DNA of 64,000 nucleotides from positions 46,498 to 110,497 of the forward strand of contig JAFGCW010000036.1 in assembly GCA_016932435.1 (NCBI GenBank), read 5' to 3'. A program made the position numbers and the translations under genes. This stretch comes from Dehalococcoidales bacterium (lineage in GTDB: Bacteria; Chloroflexota; Dehalococcoidia; Dehalococcoidales; UBA2162). Under the pieces are notes generated by a model. That model was not told the origin of the DNA. It did no database searches and was given only the letters and a program-made list of their open reading frames with translations. Of this stretch, positions 25,642 to 33,136 are shown piece by piece; the stretch's first letter is position 1; each line of letters begins with the position of its first letter.

Positions 25642-26187
25642 ATGACAAGTAGCGTGACCTGTATCACCGTACAGAAGGGTGAAGAGGTCTATGCGAGAGG
25701 CCGGAACGGCAGCTTCAAGCCGGTCAATATCGATGTCATCAATTATGATGATAGCAAGTCGATATTGGTGGAGAGCAACAGGAAAGGACACACGCCGCCT
25801 ATCATGCTTTCCTTGCTTAACGGGGATGCCGGAAAGCTGGCGGCAGCCTTACTTGGTATCGATGTCGCCAAGCTGTACCGGTACCAAGAAGTGGTAACGG
25901 ACGGCGAAGCGGAGTACGGAAATACCCAGTACGTTGAAGCCGAATCAATAGAAGAGGCTTTCGAGCTTGCCATGCAGTTTCTCGTCTTCAATTACAACAA
26001 CGGGGAAGAAGCAATCTCTTACAAGGGATTCCTCGTAGACGGAAGAGAGGACACGATAGAGCTGCCAGGCGATTACCGGTACTTAGGAGTCGAGAGCCTG
26101 CGAAAGTTCGAGCTTGCCGACATCGTCAGCGAAATCCGGAGCAACCGTATAGACCAATACCCGATTCCTCGTCCAGACACAGACTGA
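25642..26187 (+). CDS. Hypothetical protein of the mobile element
   Basis: A 181-residue acidic protein of unknown family. Start set at ATG 25642 behind AAGGAGAGGGTA. Residues 40-90 (SILVESNRKGH to DVAKLYRYQ) and 95-125 (AEYGNTQYVEAESIEEAFELA) are strand-helix rich, the latter resembling small alpha/beta domains with an EAESxEEA helix also seen in the 27309 protein. No catalytic motif seen. Confidence 0.6.
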   Translation: MTSSVTCITVQKGEEVYARGRNGSFKPVNIDVINYDDSKSILVESNRKGHTPPIMLSLLNGDAGKLAAALLGIDVAKLYRYQEVVTDGEAEYGNTQYVEAESIEEAFELAMQFLVFNYNNGEEAISYKGFLVDGREDTIELPGDYRYLGVESLRKFELADIVSEIRSNRIDQYPIPRPDTD

Positions 26188-26265
26188 AAGACCGGTTAGC
26201 AGGCTAAAATCCTTTAGCCTGCTTGTGGGGCTTTTAGCCTCAATACAACCGAATAAGGAGAAGTC
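26188..26265 (+). promoter_or_regulatory. Inter-ORF hairpin and leader, unit 4
   Basis: AGCAGGCTAAA (26198-26208) pairs perfectly with TTTAGCCTGCT (26213-26223) around ATCC. It ends in TCAATACAACCGAATAAGGA, the recurring leader. Confidence 0.75.
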
Positions 26266-26409
26266 ATGGAATACAAAGAAGCTAAGGGAAAATTGGTTGA
26301 GTATCTTAACAACTGGAAACCGGACGGTGAAATGGCTGAAGTCCTTGAGAAGGCAATCCAGGCATTTGATGATTGTCTGGAGATGGGACTCTCCGGCGAA
26401 GGACACTAA
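26266..26409 (+). CDS. Very small hypothetical protein (47 residues)
   Basis: ATG 26266 to TAA 26407-26409. The product begins MEYKEAKGKLVEYLNNWK and is acidic and helical, ending EMGLSGEGH. Support comes from the recurring leader and AAGGAG site in front and a hairpin unit directly behind, the same spacing as its neighbours. No family recognised. Confidence 0.6.
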   Translation: MEYKEAKGKLVEYLNNWKPDGEMAEVLEKAIQAFDDCLEMGLSGEGH

Positions 26410-26489
26410 CCGGCTGGCAAACGGGCACTTCTCCGGAAGTGCCCGTTAACGAGGCGGTCAGTCTCAATACAATTGAATAAGGAGTGCCT
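26410..26489 (+). promoter_or_regulatory. Inter-ORF hairpin and leader, unit 5
   Basis: AACGGGCACTTC (26420-26431) pairs perfectly with GAAGTGCCCGTT (26436-26447), loop TCCG. Flanks are CCGGCTGGCA before and AACGAGGCGGTCAG after, giving an outer ACTAACCG/CGGTCAGT pairing with one mismatch. It ends in TCAATACAATTGAATAAGGA. Confidence 0.8.
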
Positions 26490-26882
26490 ATGGCAAAGGT
26501 GAAAGACCGGCAGACTAGGCGTCCCTGGGGTCGCAAACGGGGGAGATACGGTTGGATAATCCAGCCGGATGAATTTCTCAAGACCATCAAGGAAGCCGAC
26601 ATCGTCGAGATGGGAAGCATCAGGGTAGGTGCCAGGACTCTCGGCGACATCATCAAGCTGATGGAGTTTCCCAATCAGGAACTGCTTATCAGCGCAAATG
26701 GCCATCTGGAGTTCGAGAATATCGAGCGGTACATCAGGACGGTCGGTAAACACAAGCGTACCGAGTTCCGAAAGCCAAGACGTATCCAGTCTTTCCGGAT
26801 ACTGGCAGACGCATGGATTCCGCAAGCCAGGAGAGGAAAGCAACAGGTCACGGCAGTCATCAAACCGAAAAAGTACCTATAG
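26490..26882 (+). CDS. Small basic hypothetical protein
   Basis: A 130-residue protein starting at ATG 26490 behind the recurring leader. Both ends are strongly basic (KDRQTRRPWGRKRGR, and RRGKQQ with KPKKYL), suggesting nucleic-acid binding; the middle (FLKTIKEADIVEMGS) is mixed helix and strand. No family recognised. Confidence 0.6.
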   Translation: MAKVKDRQTRRPWGRKRGRYGWIIQPDEFLKTIKEADIVEMGSIRVGARTLGDIIKLMEFPNQELLISANGHLEFENIERYIRTVGKHKRTEFRKPRRIQSFRILADAWIPQARRGKQQVTAVIKPKKYL

Positions 26883-27032
26883 TCAGCTGACCGGTTGGCA
26901 AGCAGGCTATTTCAGAAAAACCCGATGGCAGAGGTAGCAACTCCGGAAGGAACGTAATTCCTCGATGGCAGGGTTGAAATAGCCTGCTAACGAGGCGGTC
27001 AGCCTCGAATACAACTGAATAAGGAGATAAGT
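26883..27032 (+). promoter_or_regulatory. Inter-ORF hairpin and leader, unit 6 (longest)
   Basis: Outer stem GCTGACCG (26886-26893) and CGGTCAGC (26996-27003); inner stem GCAGGCTATTTC (26902-26913) and GAAATAGCCTGC (26976-26987); a 62-base apical part with smaller hairpins. Flanking words CCGGTTGGCA and AACGAGGCGGTCAG match unit 5. It ends in CGAATACAACTGAATAAGGA. Confidence 0.8.
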
Positions 27033-27227
27033 ATGCTAACAGAGGAAGCCAGGCAGCAGTACATTCAGGATGGCGGAATTCACTGCCCTTACTGCGGCAG
27101 TGCCAGTATCGACGGTTCATCACTTGAAGTTGACGGTGGTTATACAACCCAGAGAGTATATTGCCTCGACTGTGACAAAGAATGGACTGACATATATCAG
27201 CTCACCGGCATCGTGGAGCGGGGTTAA
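27033..27227 (+). CDS. Small zinc-ribbon protein
   Basis: A 64-residue protein with two cysteine knuckles, HCPYCGSASI and YCLDCDKEW, about 25 residues apart, the compact zinc ribbon common in phage and plasmid proteins. Start at ATG 27033 behind AAGGAG of the recurring leader. Probably nucleic-acid or protein binding; specific role unknown. Confidence 0.7.
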   Translation: MLTEEARQQYIQDGGIHCPYCGSASIDGSSLEVDGGYTTQRVYCLDCDKEWTDIYQLTGIVERG

Positions 27228-27308
27228 TATCTCTGCTCGTGGATTATTTCATGGAATAGTGCACGAGCAGGATTATCAGCCTGAATACAACTGAATAAGG
27301 GGGAAGAT
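27228..27308 (+). promoter_or_regulatory. Inter-ORF hairpin and leader, unit 7
   Basis: CTGCTCGTG (27233-27241) pairs perfectly with CACGAGCAG (27262-27270), followed by TGAATACAACTGAATAAGGG at the ribosome-binding site. Confidence 0.75.
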
Positions 27309-27788
27309 ATGGGTAAGTTTCGGGTACACCTGTATCCGGTCGTCAGGGTCGTAGTCGATGATGTAGAAGCCGAAAACCAGGTTGAAGCTACTAAAAAGGC
27401 GGAAGCTATTCTGGATTTGCATAGCTTATTATCCATCCCAGATGTCGGCGAGTACGCGGATGACATCGACTGCTTCCTGGTAGACGAAATCGGTGATGAC
27501 GGATTCGTTAACAGCCGGTGGTACGACAAGCATAGTGAACCTTTTAACTCCGAACCGGAGAAGCCGAAAATGGTTATCTTCGTTCATCGTGGACTTATCG
27601 ACGAAGTCATTACCGATAAGGCAATGGACTATATCGTGTTTGACGAAGACTGTAATGACGCTGACGAAGAGGTACAGATTACCAACTTTGAAAACGGTTA
27701 TACATTACACGGCAGCCTGACCGAATACGAATCAGAGGGTACACCTGACAAGGTCGAACATTACTGGAAACAAATACCGGCAATGTAG
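27309..27788 (+). CDS. Hypothetical acidic protein
   Basis: A 159-residue very acidic protein. The N-terminal half (VVRVVVDDVEAENQVEATKKAEA then DDIDCFLVDEIGDDG) alternates strands with one helix, like small phage-encoded domains that carry a repeated beta-alpha-beta unit. The C-terminal half is strand-rich. No catalytic motif. It is last in the hairpin-spaced array. Confidence 0.6.
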   Translation: MGKFRVHLYPVVRVVVDDVEAENQVEATKKAEAILDLHSLLSIPDVGEYADDIDCFLVDEIGDDGFVNSRWYDKHSEPFNSEPEKPKMVIFVHRGLIDEVITDKAMDYIVFDEDCNDADEEVQITNFENGYTLHGSLTEYESEGTPDKVEHYWKQIPAM

Positions 27789-27875
27789 CCAAAACTTTAA
27801 AAAATAATTGTCCATTTAATTCAACGTCATCGGATTAGCCTATGTAGAAAGAAAAAACAAGGAAGGAGAATGCCT

Positions 27876-28634
27876 ATGACAAAAACTCAAGCGGAAAAAC
27901 TAAAGAAGCTTCGGGACAAGAAGACGGAAGATTACGCCCGGGCAATCCTGTCCTCACCGGTAAAGGCAAGCAGCCTGCTGAAAGTGATCCCTTTCCCGGG
28001 CGTAGCGCTGATAATGGGTGACATCCGGAACGGTAAAACCGGCCTTGCTCATGAGATTGCCTGTGAGATGCACAGGCGGTACGGTTTCAAAGCAGCTATC
28101 CACCTGCCGAACGTACGGACAAATGATAAGAAGCGTGTTCAGGCTCTTGTACCGGACTGGATGGCAGTTACAACAAAGCGTAAAGAGTGGCCGCAGCGTG
28201 CCGTGATAATCTATGACGAAGCAGCCCAGTCCGCTCACGCACGCCGGAGTCAGACAGAGGACGCTCTTGACCTGGACGATTGCCTTGCCATCGCCGGTCA
28301 ACGAGAACAACTGATACTCTTTATCAGCCACTACTCCCGTAAGCTTGACCTTAACGTTTGCACTTCCGTGCATACCATCATCTGGAAGCAGCCAACGTAT
28401 GCGCACACCATGTGGGAAAGAGGTGAAATGGCCGATTTCACCATGAAAGCGTTCGACTTCTTCAAGGGAATCAACGGAGAAGTCGCCCGAAAGAAAGCCA
28501 CCCTCATTCTGGACATGAAAAGCTTCATCTTCTATCAGCTCAATAACAAACTCCCGCCATGGTGGAGTGAAGACCTGTCCAGAATATTCAAGGACATCGA
28601 TATCAACAGTAATAACAAAATACCAGGTTACTAG
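27876..28634 (+). CDS. P-loop ATPase (Zot/HerA-like) of the mobile element
   Basis: A 252-residue ATPase with Walker A GDIRNGKTG (about residues 47-55), Walker B AVIIYDEAAQS (about 110) and a conserved-looking polar segment LFISHYSRKLD (about 150) at the sensor position. The layout is like Zonular-occludens-toxin and FtsK/HerA-type ATPases that move DNA or assemble phage, but assignment is uncertain. I chose ATG 27876, with AAGGAG seven bases before it; an ATG two codons earlier is too close to that site. Confidence 0.6.
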   Translation: MTKTQAEKLKKLRDKKTEDYARAILSSPVKASSLLKVIPFPGVALIMGDIRNGKTGLAHEIACEMHRRYGFKAAIHLPNVRTNDKKRVQALVPDWMAVTTKRKEWPQRAVIIYDEAAQSAHARRSQTEDALDLDDCLAIAGQREQLILFISHYSRKLDLNVCTSVHTIIWKQPTYAHTMWERGEMADFTMKAFDFFKGINGEVARKKATLILDMKSFIFYQLNNKLPPWWSEDLSRIFKDIDINSNNKIPGY

Positions 28635-28742
28635 GCTGTCACGAAAAATCAGCCTCAATAGATTAGCCAGTATAGGAGGTGGTTTTAAAGAAAAACAACT
28701 GAATATTCTCACATCGTAAAAAATAAATCAAAAGGAGAAGAA

Positions 28743-29750
28743 ATGAATAGAGACGATGTACTACAAAAACTCGAACCTGTCATGAAAACCCAGGTGAGGA
28801 CTATTGAGCACAGTCCTCAAACCCGAATCAACGTCACTCCGGAGATGATCGAGATAAGACCAGGTAACCGGCAGCATGCTCTCACCCTCTCCAAAGAGGG
28901 AATAACCAGCCTTTCGAAATACATCGGGTTGCCCGATAATGTTACCAGGAAGCTGAGACCTCAGACGTTCGGTGCGGTGGCCACAGAGCTTCTTTACAAG
29001 AAGGGCCAGTACACCCTGATGGTAAAAGACGGTTATGTAACGGGCATTGCCAACCCGAACGAATACCGCGGACTCAATCCGACCCGTGTACTCGCGGCCA
29101 TAGAAAGAGGGATACGAGGTATCGATTACCATAGAGTACTCATCCTCGACAACTACGTGGTATCCCTTGAGCTTATCGGGGAGAAACGAGAGCCGGTGGT
29201 CAGGGGAGACCTGGTACAGGCTGGAGCCAATGTTACCTTCTCCCCTATCGGTACCGTGAATCCGTCAGTCAGCAGCTTCGCCCTCAGACTTGCCTGTACC
29301 AACGGCGCCGTACATAACCAGGTACTCCGTGAATTCACCTACGGCGGAGGTGGTGGTGACAACGATGGTGACGATATCTTCGGGTGGTTCAGGGAATCAG
29401 CGAAGGAAGCCTATAACTCCCTTAATCACATAGTTAACCGGTACCGCGTCATGATCGAGGAGGAGATCCCACCGGAGCACAGAGCTTCCGTTCTTGAAGC
29501 AATGCTCAAGGAAGCCAGGATATCCGGCTCAGATGCCAATGCCATTCGAGCCCTTGCCCTCGAAAATCCGCCTCAGAACTCCTACGACATGATGAACCTG
29601 ATAACAAACGCAACCAGTCACCTGCTTGAAAACCCGAACAGGGTGAGGAGTGCTCAGATCGCCGTTGCCGGCTATGCCAGCAGTGACGAGCACACCCGCA
29701 TCTGCCCTGTATGCCACGCACGTAGACAGGGACCGGTTACCGAAAACTAA
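28743..29750 (+). CDS. DUF932-like phage/plasmid protein with C-terminal zinc knuckle
   Basis: A 335-residue protein. The central region SSFALRLACTNGAVHNQVLREF corresponds to the conserved core of DUF932-type proteins found on phages and plasmids. The C-terminus adds RICPVCHARR, half of a zinc ribbon. Function of the family is not settled; a link with DNA replication or modification is often suggested. AAGGAGAAGAA precedes the ATG, and a strong terminator follows. Confidence 0.6.
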   Translation: MNRDDVLQKLEPVMKTQVRTIEHSPQTRINVTPEMIEIRPGNRQHALTLSKEGITSLSKYIGLPDNVTRKLRPQTFGAVATELLYKKGQYTLMVKDGYVTGIANPNEYRGLNPTRVLAAIERGIRGIDYHRVLILDNYVVSLELIGEKREPVVRGDLVQAGANVTFSPIGTVNPSVSSFALRLACTNGAVHNQVLREFTYGGGGGDNDGDDIFGWFRESAKEAYNSLNHIVNRYRVMIEEEIPPEHRASVLEAMLKEARISGSDANAIRALALENPPQNSYDMMNLITNATSHLLENPNRVRSAQIAVAGYASSDEHTRICPVCHARRQGPVTEN

Positions 29751-29783
29751 TGCGTAAAGTCGCCGTAACATGGTAAAATAGCG

Positions 29784-29852
29784 TGCTCTCACCGTCCCGG
29801 GGGGTTTTGGGCTGAATCTCCCGCTTCCCCCCGGTCGGTGGGAGCTATTTTT
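29784..29852 (+). terminator. Terminator after the DUF932-like gene
   Basis: GCTCTCACCG pairs with CGGTGGGAGC, with an inner CCGGGGGG/CCCCCCGG stem, and TATTTTTT follows. Confidence 0.85.
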
Positions 29853-29948
29853 TCCAACTGTTTCTGACCCTCAACCATCGAAGCACCTAATGAAAGTTCA
29901 AGCATTCCTGTAAGAATACCGAAAAAACGCATATATAGGAGACGAATC

Positions 29949-30212
29949 TTGAAAATCGTATACAACGCTGACCCTGTAGTGAAAAGCCTCCGTCGCCTGG
30001 TAGAACTATCCAGGATACTACAGAAAAACAATGACCCCGTTATCTATGCAGGGATTAAAAGGGAGAGCAATATCCTGCTCCGGAGAACCGTAAAGCTTTG
30101 GATTAATATCAGGGTAAGAGAAAACCGGCTACCCTGGAGGGTCCTGGATAAGCTAAAGATCCGCAAACAAATGACTGCTATTAAGGAAGACGACGAAGAA
30201 TTCGAAGATTGA
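29949..30212 (+). CDS. Small basic hypothetical protein
   Basis: An 87-residue protein starting at TTG 29949 with AGGAG eight or nine bases upstream. It is helical and strongly basic through residue 75 (RRTVKLWINIRVRENRLPWR) and ends in an acidic tail (EDDEEFED). No family recognised. Confidence 0.5.
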   Translation: MKIVYNADPVVKSLRRLVELSRILQKNNDPVIYAGIKRESNILLRRTVKLWINIRVRENRLPWRVLDKLKIRKQMTAIKEDDEEFED

Positions 30213-30371
30213 AAAAGAAAAACCTGACTATGCAGCTTTAGGTCGTAAGATTGGTTTGAAGTGTGGTAAGGTTAGAACAGAGAAACTTACTCCAAAAAAC
30301 GAAGTACCAATGCTAGGAAAGCAGCAAAGGCTAGGTGGGGTAAATATCATAAGTTCCCCTTTGTTTTAAAG

Positions 30372-30426
30372 TTGGCATATTATTTGGCATATTTTTCTTG
30401 ACAAACATCTAGAATTATTTTATAAT
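30372..30426 (+). promoter_or_regulatory. Consensus promoter with upstream direct-repeat operator
   Basis: TTGACA (30398-30403) and TATAAT (30421-30426) with a 17-bp spacer, a full consensus sigma-70 promoter. Two copies of TTGGCATATT at 30372 and 30384, 12 bp apart, abut the -35 box and may be the operator of the XRE protein encoded downstream. Confidence 0.85.
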
Positions 30427-30448
30427 TTACTAAAAATAGAGAATAATT

Positions 30449-31090
30449 ATGCCAACTGAACGAGACGAAGTTGAAAAACTATTTAAACCGCATCGAATTG
30501 TTATTTTATCCTGTTTAAACGATGCATTTGATAGGTTTTATGAAATCAACCGCGATGAACTAGGCGCGATTCATAGCCGGACAAAGGCTTCTTATATCAA
30601 CGATTTAGTTGTGAAATACCTTCGAGAAAAATTACCTGATATATTAAAACCACAGTGGGAAAGTAAACGTGGGCAAAGACGTGTATGGTTGGCAGGTTCC
30701 GTATGCATGAGAGTAAAAAAAGTTAACCAGGATTTAAATCCGAACAATATAGCTACACAAGCTCAATTTGATTTTTATCAAAAATTATCAAACCAACAAC
30801 AGAGATTTAACAACATGCCTGCGCCTATACCTCTAATACTTGGTTTCACAATGAATAAAACAAAGACCAGATATGATAAGGTATTTCTTATACACGCAGA
30901 TAAGGTGTCAAATATTAATAATGGTGGTATTCAAAGCATTAAGCCCATTGTGAAATGGGCTATTCAGATTACTGATGATGAAACTCCAATAGGGGCTGAA
31001 CAACGCCCAATTATACATATCCAAGAGCCGAGTTCTGGAATTAAACATCGGATCAGAATAAAAAATAACAAAGCCAAAAAATCTAAATAA
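30449..31090 (+). CDS. Hypothetical protein, possible toxin partner of the XRE/ImmA protein
   Basis: A 213-residue AT-rich gene directly after a consensus promoter and 13 bp before the XRE/ImmA gene, so the two form an operon. No catalytic motif is obvious; residues 1-75 are helical (a YINDLVVKYLREKLP stretch) and the C-terminus is Lys/Arg-rich. The gene pair matches the layout of ImmA-type two-gene toxin-antitoxin and anti-phage modules such as RosmerTA, in which an unrelated small protein is the toxin. That match is by arrangement only. Confidence 0.5.
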   Translation: MPTERDEVEKLFKPHRIVILSCLNDAFDRFYEINRDELGAIHSRTKASYINDLVVKYLREKLPDILKPQWESKRGQRRVWLAGSVCMRVKKVNQDLNPNNIATQAQFDFYQKLSNQQQRFNNMPAPIPLILGFTMNKTKTRYDKVFLIHADKVSNINNGGIQSIKPIVKWAIQITDDETPIGAEQRPIIHIQEPSSGIKHRIRIKNNKAKKSK

Positions 31091-31103
31091 AAAGTGGGGC
31101 AAT

Positions 31104-32192
31104 ATGGAAGCAAACACTTTTAATCCTGCTTGGCTGGTTATAGCACGTCAATCTAGAGGTTTAACTCAAAAAGAGTTGGCGCAATCTCTATCAGTTAATC
31201 AAGGATGGTTATCTCGAATCGAAAGTGGTCTTAGGAACATCTCAGAGGAAAAATTAGAAGAAGTATCTAAATTACTTGATTACCCCGTTTCGTTTTTTTG
31301 TCAACCAGATCCTCCTTATTTGGCAGGGCGTACAGATATATTTCACAGGAAAACAGCTGTCCCTGAAAAAGTTATAAATAAAGTCAATGGTCAATTGACC
31401 GTTATTAGTACAGCTCTCGAAAGACTTCTTGAGGGAATAGAGATTGAAGGTATTTCAATGGAATCTGTTGACCTAGAAGAATATACTGGTTCAATAGAAA
31501 CAATTGCACAAATAATGCGTTCTAATTGGGGGGTCCCTCGTGGTCCAGTCCAGAATGTCACAAAACTTATAGAAAATGCGAAAGCAATAGTAATCCCTTT
31601 TGATTTCGGAACTAAACGTATTGATGCAACAAGTTTCTGCTTACCGAAGGCGACGCCCCTATTTTTTGTAAATAGCGCTGCTTTCGGAGATAGACTACGT
31701 TTTACACTTTGCCATGAGTTAGGACATATAATTATGCACCAGGGGACAATAAGAGAAAGCAGGGAGGATGAAGCCAATAGATTTGCCGCAGAATTCCTTA
31801 TGCCGGAACGTGATATTGCTCCTTATTTAGACGATCTGACTTTTGAAAAGCTTGCTTCTTTAAAAATCCAATGGCGAGTCTCTATGGCAGCATTACTTAA
31901 ACGGGCGCAGACTATAGGCACTATTACATCTTCACGAGCAAAGGCTTTATGGGTACAATTGAGTAAATTCAAGCAACGGGAACCTAAGGAACTAGATATA
32001 CCTTTAGAAATACCGAGTTTATATCAAGAGATTGTTGATGCATACCAATTTGATTTGGAATATGAAATCGCCGAACTAAGTGCGTTACTTCGCCTATCAG
32101 AAAATGACATCTATCAGTACTTTATCAAACCACAAAGCTATGATTTGGTTGATGAAGCCGAAAGAATCATAAAAGAAAACCAAGCAAAATGA
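31104..32192 (+). CDS. XRE-family regulator fused to ImmA/IrrE metallopeptidase
   Basis: A 362-residue protein. Residues 5-65 are an XRE helix-turn-helix (SRGLTQKELAQSL through GWLSRIESGLR). Residues 120-270 are the ImmA/IrrE peptidase with FTLCHELGHIIMH (HExxH) and EANRFAAEFLMP, which supplies the third ligand. Such proteins repress a target operon and are cleaved or inactivated on a stress signal. Probably autoregulates from the direct repeats upstream of 30449. Low GC marks it, with its partner, as a separately acquired cassette. Confidence 0.85.
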   Translation: MEANTFNPAWLVIARQSRGLTQKELAQSLSVNQGWLSRIESGLRNISEEKLEEVSKLLDYPVSFFCQPDPPYLAGRTDIFHRKTAVPEKVINKVNGQLTVISTALERLLEGIEIEGISMESVDLEEYTGSIETIAQIMRSNWGVPRGPVQNVTKLIENAKAIVIPFDFGTKRIDATSFCLPKATPLFFVNSAAFGDRLRFTLCHELGHIIMHQGTIRESREDEANRFAAEFLMPERDIAPYLDDLTFEKLASLKIQWRVSMAALLKRAQTIGTITSSRAKALWVQLSKFKQREPKELDIPLEIPSLYQEIVDAYQFDLEYEIAELSALLRLSENDIYQYFIKPQSYDLVDEAERIIKENQAK

Positions 32193-32391
32193 TGAGAGTA
32201 AATGCCTGACAAATGCTTAAGCGAGTTTGGACTATTGAAGAAATAGTTCGATTCACTTATTGAAATCGTATCGTAACTGTTGTAATATTCCATCGGCACG
32301 GTAACCCACCCTAATCTTGACCAACAGCACCAGCTTAAAGGCGAGTCGCTTTGACAACTTGGGCAACTTGCCAAGAAAGGGGGTGATTTGT
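32193..32391. other. Intergenic region
   Basis: No gene or clear signal seen before the small basic ORF at 32392. Confidence 0.3.
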
Positions 32392-32502
32392 TTGGCCAAG
32401 ACACAACAGGGTAAGAAAATTGTCCCTGTCGATCCTCATAAGAGGAAAGCCGGTGGCAAAACGGTGACGGTGAAGCGCCACCGTCGGTCTACTCCTAATT
32501 AG
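32392..32502 (+). CDS. Small basic peptide (36 residues)
   Basis: Starts at TTG 32392 with GGGGGTG seven bases upstream. The product, beginning AKTQQGKKIVPVDPHK after the start residue, is almost entirely basic and polar with a KRHRR cluster, which would suit nucleic-acid binding. Support is the ribosome-binding site alone. Confidence 0.4.
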   Translation: MAKTQQGKKIVPVDPHKRKAGGKTVTVKRHRRSTPN

Positions 32503-32776
32503 GTAGGCTGAATAGGGTTGCCGTGCCACCAGCTATTTTCGGATATTATCATATATCCTGTAAACCATGTTTTGTCAAATTCAAAGTGTTCAGATTCAAA
32601 ATGACACAATACGCATTTTTTAAACCCGACTTATATGAACATAAATTTTTGTTCACAGGTTGTGTATATATTAAACGGTGATAAAACTTATATTCGAGTT
32701 GGAGTTATGATAAAAGTTGATGAAGGCAATCCACTATCATTTGGGAATTCTTGATCTTAATTTCTAAGAATATTCA
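32503..32776. other. Intergenic region
   Basis: AT-rich, no supported gene; it separates the mobile-element genes from the oppositely oriented restriction operon. Confidence 0.4.
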
Positions 32777-33118
32777 TCATTTACCAAAATATAATTTTCT
32801 GAAACCTTTAGGCCAAAGCATTCTCATGACTTCGCTGTAATATATAGGCGGAACATAGATCCTAACGACTTGATATTTTTCGCCGTTTTTTTCTACTTCT
32901 TTTTTCTTTTTTCGTTGAGCTGGTGAAATATCATGAAATCCGGCTTTTACTTCAACAAATATCCGTTCCTTATGACCATCCAGATATTTCTTTTTCGCGA
33001 TAAAATCGAATCCTTTATTGTTTTGTTTTTCAAGTGTACAGTTGTAGTTTTGTAAGATAAAGCTTAGTCGGGTGAAAGCTTCTCCAGCATCTCCTTTGAA
33101 TTGTTTTTTCGTACGCAC
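32777..33118 (-). CDS. Small PD-(D/E)XK nuclease-like protein
   Basis: A 113-residue protein. The sequence GDAGEAFTRLSFI, then GFDFIAKKK and RIFVEVKAG, follows the restriction-endonuclease fold: a helix with a conserved Glu, then D...EVK. That matches Mrr/VRR-type or group-I-intron-like small nucleases. It begins 18 bp after the hsdS stop in the same direction, so it is co-transcribed with the type I system. It could be an extra nuclease or a decoy; neither is established. Confidence 0.55.
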   Translation of the reverse strand: MRTKKQFKGDAGEAFTRLSFILQNYNCTLEKQNNKGFDFIAKKKYLDGHKERIFVEVKAGFHDISPAQRKKKKEVEKNGEKYQVVRIYVPPIYYSEVMRMLWPKGFRKLYFGK

Positions 33119-33136
33119 TATCTTCCTCCAGCCAGA

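Noticed and set aside
24895..27308. T7-like phage promoters as explanation of the AATACAAYTGAATAAGGRG word
   Set aside because: There is loose resemblance to the T7 consensus but no phage RNA polymerase gene in the window, and the word overlaps the ribosome-binding site; left open as an unnamed leader element.
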